This document shows, in pieces, positions 6,271-11,091 of a stretch of DNA of 11,091 nucleotides (the first letter of the stretch is position 1; each line of letters starts with the position of its first letter). The position numbers were made by a program, and so were the translations under genes. The stretch is from contig CAZCZZ010000087.1 in the NCBI GenBank assembly GCA_964503335.1, positions 1 through 11,091 on the forward strand, given 5' to 3'. This stretch comes from CAZCZZ01 sp964503335. GTDB taxonomy: Bacteria; Verrucomicrobiota; Kiritimatiellia; CAIVKH01. The notes under the pieces were generated by a model. That model worked only from the letters and a program-made list of their open reading frames with translations, ran no database searches and was not told the origin of the DNA.

Positions 6271-6723
6271 TCAAATATCGTAGGTCAATGCCGCCGCATC
6301 CTTGCTGGTGCGTCGCTCGAGCAGGTCCGCGAGGGTCGTGCCATCCAGGATCGCAGCGATCGAATCGCGGACATCCTTCATGACGAGGCGGATCTCGCAG
6401 TCCGCCTCACTCGCGCACTCTTTACATCGCCCGTAGGCGGTCTGACTGACGCAAGGCACCGGGGCGAGGGGGCCGTCCATTTCGCGGATGACCTGGCCGA
6501 GGCTGATCTTGTCGGGCGTACGCCCGAGCAAGTACCCGCCACCTTTGCCCTTCCGGCTCTGCAAGATGCCGGACTGCTTGAGATCGAGGAGAATCCGCTC
6601 CAGAAACTTCCTGGGCAGCTTCTCGTCCCTTGCGAGGTCTGCAATAAGTACCGGCCCGCGATCTCCTGATCGCGCCAGATACAACAGTGCCCTCAACGCG
6701 TACTTTGCTTTGCTCGTCAACAT
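6271..6723 (-). CDS. Rrf2-family transcriptional regulator (CymR/IscR-like)
   Basis: This is a 150-residue winged-helix DNA-binding protein, the likely regulator of the sulfate/cysteine cluster. MLTSKAKYALRALLYLA (1-17) is the classic Rrf2 N-terminus. The helix-turn-helix spans about 26-52 (IADLARDEKLPRKFLERILL), and the wing is SRKGKGGGYLLGR (56-68). Four cysteines (C91, C100, C103, C109) sit in PC-x8-C-x2-C-x5-C, the region where IscR and NsrR bind Fe-S clusters. VRDSIAAILDGTTLADLL (118-135) is the dimerisation helix. The protein ends in TYDI with a C-terminal isoleucine, a feature of CysK-binding partners. It is the first gene of the cluster, with its own promoter and an adjacent dyad that suggest autoregulation. 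Whether it senses cysteine status through CysK (as CymR), an Fe-S cluster, or something else is open. Confidence 0.93.
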   Translation of the reverse strand: MLTSKAKYALRALLYLARSGDRGPVLIADLARDEKLPRKFLERILLDLKQSGILQSRKGKGGGYLLGRTPDKISLGQVIREMDGPLAPVPCVSQTAYGRCKECASEADCEIRLVMKDVRDSIAAILDGTTLADLLERRTSKDAAALTYDI

Positions 6724-6734
6724 ACTCTAGTTAC

Positions 6735-6751
6735 TCTACAAACTATGTAGA
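6735..6751 (-). promoter_or_regulatory. Candidate operator dyad at the regulator transcription start
   Basis: TCTACAAACTATGTAGA is a 6-bp perfect inverted repeat with a 5-base centre. It can be extended to 21 bases (6733-6753) with 7 of 8 arm positions paired. It abuts the -10 element and covers the predicted start of transcription, a position suited to autorepression by the dimeric Rrf2 protein encoded immediately downstream. Its binding protein is inferred. Confidence 0.45.
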
Positions 6752-6752
6752 C

Positions 6753-6781
6753 TAAATAGGGAATTACGCGCGAAGCGTCAA
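6753..6781 (-). promoter_or_regulatory. Sigma70-like promoter of the regulator and sulfate cluster
   Basis: On the minus strand TTGACG (6776-6781) is separated by exactly 17 bases from TATTTA (6753-6758). The -35 matches 5 of 6 consensus positions; the -10 is weaker at 3 of 6. Transcription would begin near 6746, about 23 bases before the Rrf2 ATG. This is the best promoter candidate for the whole cluster. Confidence 0.5.
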
Positions 6782-6851
6782 GCGGTCTGTGAGAAAAAAT
6801 GAATCGGATTGTGTAAGCTGCTTAAGACGAGAGCATTACAACACAGAGAAT

Positions 6852-8027
6852 TTACGCGAATTGCTGGTGGGCTGCCTTTGCGCGAAGCGATTCCAAGTGG
6901 GAAAGAGCCTCCCGCAGGGTCTTTTCGTTCTTCGCGAAGTGGAGTCGGAGCATGGGTTTCACGGGCTCACGGAAGAAGCTGGAGCCGGGGACGGCTGCGA
7001 CGCCGACCTCGCGCGCCATCCACTCGCAGAAGGCCGTGTCATCGTTGGCGCCGAACTCTTCGATATTCACCATCACGTAGTACGCGCCATCGGGCCTTGT
7101 GAAGGAGAGCCCGGCGGCTTCGAGACCGTCGAGAAAGAGCTTCCGCTTGGCGGAGTAGATCGCCTGCAGCTCCGCGTAATACGAATCAGGGAAATTCAAG
7201 GCCACGACGGCGGCTTCCTGCAGCGGCGCGGCGGCACCAACAGTCAGGAAGTCGTGCACCTTGCGCGCTCCGTCAATAACCGACGGGTGCGCGATCACAT
7301 AGCCCAGTCGCCAGCCCGTGATCGAATAGGTCTTCGATAGCGAACTGCACGTGATGGTTCGATCCGCCATGCCGGGCAGCGTGCTGAAGTAGGTGTGCTG
7401 ATGCGGTGCGTAGATGATGTGCTCGTACACTTCGTCGGTGATGACGAACGTGTCGAACTCTTCGGCCAATGCGGCGATGACGAGCAATTCATCGCGCGTG
7501 AAGACTTTGCCGGATGGATTCGATGGGTTGCAGAGGATCAACGCCTTGGGTCGTTGTTCAAACGCGCGGCGTAGCTCCGCGGGATCGAATGCAAACGCTG
7601 GCGGGCGCAAGGGAACGTAGATCGGTTCCGCGCCGGTCAGGATCGTGTCGGCAACGTAGTTCTCGTAGAACGGCGAGAAGACGATGACTTTGTCGCCCGG
7701 GTTGCACGCCGTCATCATCGCCACCATCATCGCCTCGGTGCTACCGCACGTGACGACGATATTGGAGTCCGGGTCGACGGGCTGGCCCGAGAAGCGACTG
7801 TGCTTTCGCGCGAGGGCCTGACGAAACGCCGGCGCGCCCCACGTCACCGCATACTGATGCGGCCCCGCCTTGCTCACCCGCTCAAGTTCCGCGAGCAGTT
7901 CGGCGGGAGGATCAAAATCCGGAAAGCCTTGCGACAGGTTTACGGCCCCGCAGCCCTGGGCGACGCGGGTCATGCGGCGGATGACGGATTCAGAGAATTG
8001 CGAGACGCGTTGGCTGGTCTTGGGCAT
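6852..8027 (-). CDS. Class I PLP aminotransferase (kynurenine/methionine aminotransferase-like)
   Basis: This is a 391-residue cytoplasmic fold-type I transaminase. Seen in order are NLSQGFPDFDPP (30-41), CGSTEAM (94-100, PLP phosphate region), Y121 in PFYENY stacking on PLP, NPSNPSGK (167-174), D198 and Y201 in ITDEVYEH, the Schiff-base lysine K232 in SSLSKTYSITGWRLGY, R240, and a C-terminal substrate-carboxylate arginine in MLRLHFAK. The NLSQGFPDF opening resembles the YbdL and kynurenine aminotransferase/cysteine-S-conjugate beta-lyase group rather than AspC. Methionine, glutamine or aromatic amino acids are therefore plausible donors, but the substrate cannot be fixed. The ATG lies 11 bases after the sppA stop, with no clear Shine-Dalgarno, so it is probably coupled to sppA. 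It ends 71 bases before the -35 of the Rrf2 promoter. Confidence 0.9.
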   Translation of the reverse strand: MPKTSQRVSQFSESVIRRMTRVAQGCGAVNLSQGFPDFDPPAELLAELERVSKAGPHQYAVTWGAPAFRQALARKHSRFSGQPVDPDSNIVVTCGSTEAMMVAMMTACNPGDKVIVFSPFYENYVADTILTGAEPIYVPLRPPAFAFDPAELRRAFEQRPKALILCNPSNPSGKVFTRDELLVIAALAEEFDTFVITDEVYEHIIYAPHQHTYFSTLPGMADRTITCSSLSKTYSITGWRLGYVIAHPSVIDGARKVHDFLTVGAAAPLQEAAVVALNFPDSYYAELQAIYSAKRKLFLDGLEAAGLSFTRPDGAYYVMVNIEEFGANDDTAFCEWMAREVGVAAVPGSSFFREPVKPMLRLHFAKNEKTLREALSHLESLRAKAAHQQFA

Positions 8028-8038
8028 GACGGACCGGA

Positions 8039-9058
8039 CTACGGCTTCCAGAGATACATCAGTCGCGGCCGCATGGCCTCGGTGATCCTGCTCATGCCGA
8101 CGGGGGTCTGGAGGAGAGACAGGAGGCTTAGGAATTCGTCGTGTTTCTCAAAGCGCACGACTTTGACGGCGCTTTCGCCGAGGACTTCGGCGGTCTTGGC
8201 GACGGCGTCTTCCCAGTAGCCGATCTGATCGACGAGGCCGAGGTCGAGTGCGTCCTTTGAGACGAAGATGCGTCCGTCCGCCAGGGGTTTCAGCGTCGCT
8301 TCCTCGATGCCCCGGGCTTCCTTTACGATATCGAAGAAGTGGCCGTACATATTGTCTACGACGCCTTGAAGCAGCGCCATCTGCTCGGGCGGGACATCGA
8401 TGAAGGGATTGAGCAGGTCCTTGTTCTCGCCCGACTTGATGGTGGTGTCCTTGATGCCGAGCTTCTCGCCGAGCCCCTTGAAGTTGATCGTCTGCATGAT
8501 GACGCCAATCGAGCCCACGACGGTGGTGGGCTGGGCGATCAGCCAGTCGCCGGCCATTGCGACGTAGTAGCCGCCTGACGCGGCGAGATCGCGCATGAAG
8601 ACCACGACTTTCCGACCCTCCGCGCTGGACTTGAAGCTAAGCAGCTCCGCGTAGATTTCGTCGCTCTCCGTGATGCCGCCGCCGGGGGAATCCACTTCGA
8701 GGATGATCGCGCGGACGTCCTCGTCATTCTTCGCGGCGCGGATCTGGTGAAGGATGCCTGTGATCTTATCTGCGGTCTGCTCGAAGAATCCGTCAGACTC
8801 CATCTCCCGCAGGATCACGCCTTCGACCGCGATGCGAACCACCTTGGCGTCGCCGGACCCGTAGGACCAAGTCTCCTCCATGACGGGGAATTCGTCTTCG
8901 CCGCCGCCTTCGTCAGTCCACGTCCAGGAGTTCCAGGCCATCGACAGGGATAGGATCAGGTTGAAGCCGACACTGACGAGCAGTGCCAGTACGAGCAACG
9001 TGATCGTGATCCAGAATCCACTGGAGCTTTTCTTCGCGGGCAGGGGCGGTGTGTCCAT
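8039..9058 (-). CDS. sppA: Signal peptide peptidase SppA, short form
   Basis: This membrane-bound serine protease (family S49) degrades cleaved signal peptides. It has 339 residues, the short one-domain form as in Bacillus, not the ~618-residue E. coli form. A single membrane anchor lies at about 15-38 after a short basic cytoplasmic N-terminus; the rest faces the periplasm. VDSPGGG (122-128) forms the oxyanion region, S161 in AASGGYYVA is the catalytic serine, and K213 in SGENKD is the likely general base. The 52-residue Ser-Lys spacing equals that of B. subtilis SppA (S147/K199) as I recall it. GSIGVI (182-187) is also typical. The ATG start gives a complete anchor. It is followed after 11 bases by the aminotransferase gene; no functional link between the two is evident. 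Confidence 0.93.
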   Translation of the reverse strand: MDTPPLPAKKSSSGFWITITLLVLALLVSVGFNLILSLSMAWNSWTWTDEGGGEDEFPVMEETWSYGSGDAKVVRIAVEGVILREMESDGFFEQTADKITGILHQIRAAKNDEDVRAIILEVDSPGGGITESDEIYAELLSFKSSAEGRKVVVFMRDLAASGGYYVAMAGDWLIAQPTTVVGSIGVIMQTINFKGLGEKLGIKDTTIKSGENKDLLNPFIDVPPEQMALLQGVVDNMYGHFFDIVKEARGIEEATLKPLADGRIFVSKDALDLGLVDQIGYWEDAVAKTAEVLGESAVKVVRFEKHDEFLSLLSLLQTPVGMSRITEAMRPRLMYLWKP

Positions 9059-9067
9059 GTATCGGTC

Positions 9068-9095
9068 AGAGTATCCTCTTCCCCGGCGTTTTCAA
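9068..9095 (-). promoter_or_regulatory. Possible sppA promoter
   Basis: On the minus strand TTGAAA (9090-9095), a 16-base spacer and TACTCT (9068-9073) resemble a sigma70 promoter. Transcription would start only a few bases before the sppA ATG, giving an almost leaderless mRNA, which makes the call weak. Confidence 0.2.
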
Positions 9096-9097
9096 GA

Positions 9098-9113
9098 GAT
9101 CGCATTGGCGATC
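9098..9113. promoter_or_regulatory. Perfect dyad between divergent sppA and FIST genes
   Basis: GATCGCATTGGCGATC has 6-base arms that are perfect reverse complements around a 4-base centre. It lies in the 127-base divergent intergenic region, 39 bases before the sppA ATG and 72 bases before the FIST start. It may be an operator for either gene or a chance hairpin. Confidence 0.35.
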
Positions 9114-9155
9114 ACTTCCACTTTGCTTTTCGTTTTGCGGCCACTTGGTGTAGAT

Positions 9156-9175
9156 TCCCCTCATCGGGAAGGGGA
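9156..9175 (+). promoter_or_regulatory. Hairpin overlapping the FIST gene ribosome binding site
   Basis: TCCCCT (9156-9161) can pair with AGGGGA (9170-9175) across an 8-base loop. The 3' arm contains the AAGGGGA Shine-Dalgarno, 10 bases before the GTG start. The fold would hide the ribosome binding site, so translation of the FIST gene may be damped or regulated. Confidence 0.35.
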
Positions 9176-9185
9176 CGGATAACGC

Positions 9186-10373
<1,188 letters not shown>

Positions 10374-10393
10374 GCTATCGTCCGGCGCGACCC

Positions 10394-11091
10394 ATGAAGA
10401 AGAGCCACTCCATCGCGTACTACATTACGGCCCACGGCTACGGGCACGGGGTGCGGTCGACGGATATCCTGCGCGCACTTTTGGAGATGTATCCCGGCGT
10501 TGATGTGACCGTGGTGACCGACCTGCCTTCCGATTTCCTGCGCAGCCGCCTTCCGGCGCGAACCGTGCAGATTCGAGCGGGCTCTTTCGATGTCGGCATG
10601 GTTCAGCTCGATTCGATTCGTGTGGATCTGCCGGCGACGCTGCAGCGCGTGACGGATCTTTTAGCGCGGCGTGAAGCGCTGGTTCAGCAGGAGGTTGATT
10701 TTCTGAAGGCCGGACGCTTCTCCGCCGTCGTGGCCGATATCCCGTCGATCCCCCTCGATGCCGCCGCGAAGGCCGGCATCCCGCGCCTTGCCGTCGGCAA
10801 TTTCGCGTGGGATTGGATCTACGAGGAATTCGCGGCGAATGACGACCGCTGGAATGCGCCGATTGAGCAGATCCGCGAGGGCTACGCGAAAGCGGACCTC
10901 CTTCTGCGTCTTCCGTTCAGCGAGGACATGACGGCGTTTCCAAAACGATTTGATCTGCCCCTTGTTGCGTCGCCCGGCAAACCATGCCGGGATCAGCTTG
11001 CCGCAGCAAGCGGGGCAGACCCGTCGAAGACCTGGGTCTTGCTGTCCTTCACCTCACTGGACTGGAATGACGACGCCTTGAAGCGGGTGGC
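10394..11091 (+). CDS. GT-B-like protein related to the N-terminal half of L-arabinokinase, 3' part beyond window
   Basis: From ATG 10394 the frame is open for 232 codons to the window edge. The start IAYYITAHGYGHGVRSTDIL (7-26) is the glycine/histidine-rich loop of MGT/MurG-type GT-B folds. It is followed by DVTVVTDLPSDFL (37-49), ADIPSIPLDAAAKAGIPRLA (114-133) and VGNFAWDWIYEEF (134-146). This order closely matches, from memory, the N-terminal glycosyltransferase-like region of plant L-arabinokinase (YYVTGHGFGHATR, VVTGAPDFVF, NFSWDFIY). The C-terminal half is not visible, so it is unknown whether a GHMP sugar kinase follows or the protein is a stand-alone glycosyltransferase-like protein. 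It lies 20 bases after the FIST stop without a strong ribosome binding site. The fold is fairly certain; substrate and reaction are not. Confidence 0.8.
   Translation, partial: MKKSHSIAYYITAHGYGHGVRSTDILRALLEMYPGVDVTVVTDLPSDFLRSRLPARTVQIRAGSFDVGMVQLDSIRVDLPATLQRVTDLLARREALVQQEVDFLKAGRFSAVVADIPSIPLDAAAKAGIPRLAVGNFAWDWIYEEFAANDDRWNAPIEQIREGYAKADLLLRLPFSEDMTAFPKRFDLPLVASPGKPCRDQLAAASGADPSKTWVLLSFTSLDWNDDALKRV

Noticed and set aside
6031..6669. 212-codon plus-strand frame opposite the Rrf2 and DUF2292 genes
   Set aside because: It is antisense to two family-recognised genes and has no independent ribosome binding site or domain.
6791..6835. Terminator after the aminotransferase (T6 run on the minus strand near 6793-6798)
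   Set aside because: The only upstream dyad (TAAGC-A-GCTTA) has a one-base centre and lies over 10 bases from the T run, so it does not form a proper terminator hairpin.

Overview
The window looks like a chromosomal stretch of a GC-rich Gram-negative bacterium. An outer-membrane porin and a periplasmic sulfate-binding protein with signal peptides support an outer membrane. The phylum cannot be fixed from the sequence. A long palindromic repeat at 677-777 resembles repeats I recall from environmental genomes of PVC-type and candidate phyla, but I could not verify this. Ten complete genes and two cut by the window edges fill almost everything, and no gap between genes exceeds 300 bases. No tRNA, rRNA, CRISPR array, transposase or phage gene is visible.

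The main content is a sulfate-uptake and cysteine-synthesis cluster, all on the minus strand, read from about 6780 down to 1. In transcription order it holds an Rrf2-family regulator (6723-6271), a small DUF2292/YezD-like protein (6258-6067), an OprP/OprO-type porin (5939-4572), a sulfate-binding protein (4550-3543), the permeases CysT (3532-2714) and CysW (2714-1848), the ATPase CysA (1858-788), an intergenic palindromic repeat, and CysK (573 to the window edge). Together they would carry sulfate across the outer membrane (porin), capture it in the periplasm (Sbp), pump it inward (CysTWA), and, after reduction by enzymes not seen here, fix sulfide onto O-acetylserine (CysK). The regulator has a sigma70-like promoter with an overlapping dyad. 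It also ends in a C-terminal isoleucine tail of the kind CysK-binding proteins use, which suggests a CymR-CysK-like control circuit spanning the two ends of the cluster.

Upstream of the cluster, also on the minus strand, are a short-form SppA signal peptide peptidase (9058-8039) and a class I aminotransferase (8027-6852), 11 bases apart and probably co-transcribed. Divergent from sppA on the plus strand are a stand-alone FIST-domain protein (9186-10373) and, 20 bases later, the start of a GT-B-like protein (10394 to the window edge) resembling the N-terminal half of plant L-arabinokinase.

No complete novel system is evident. The most interesting points are the possible Rrf2-CysK pair, the porin and DUF2292 protein built into the sulfate operon, the large palindromic repeat, and the dyad-rich porin leader with its mini-ORF.
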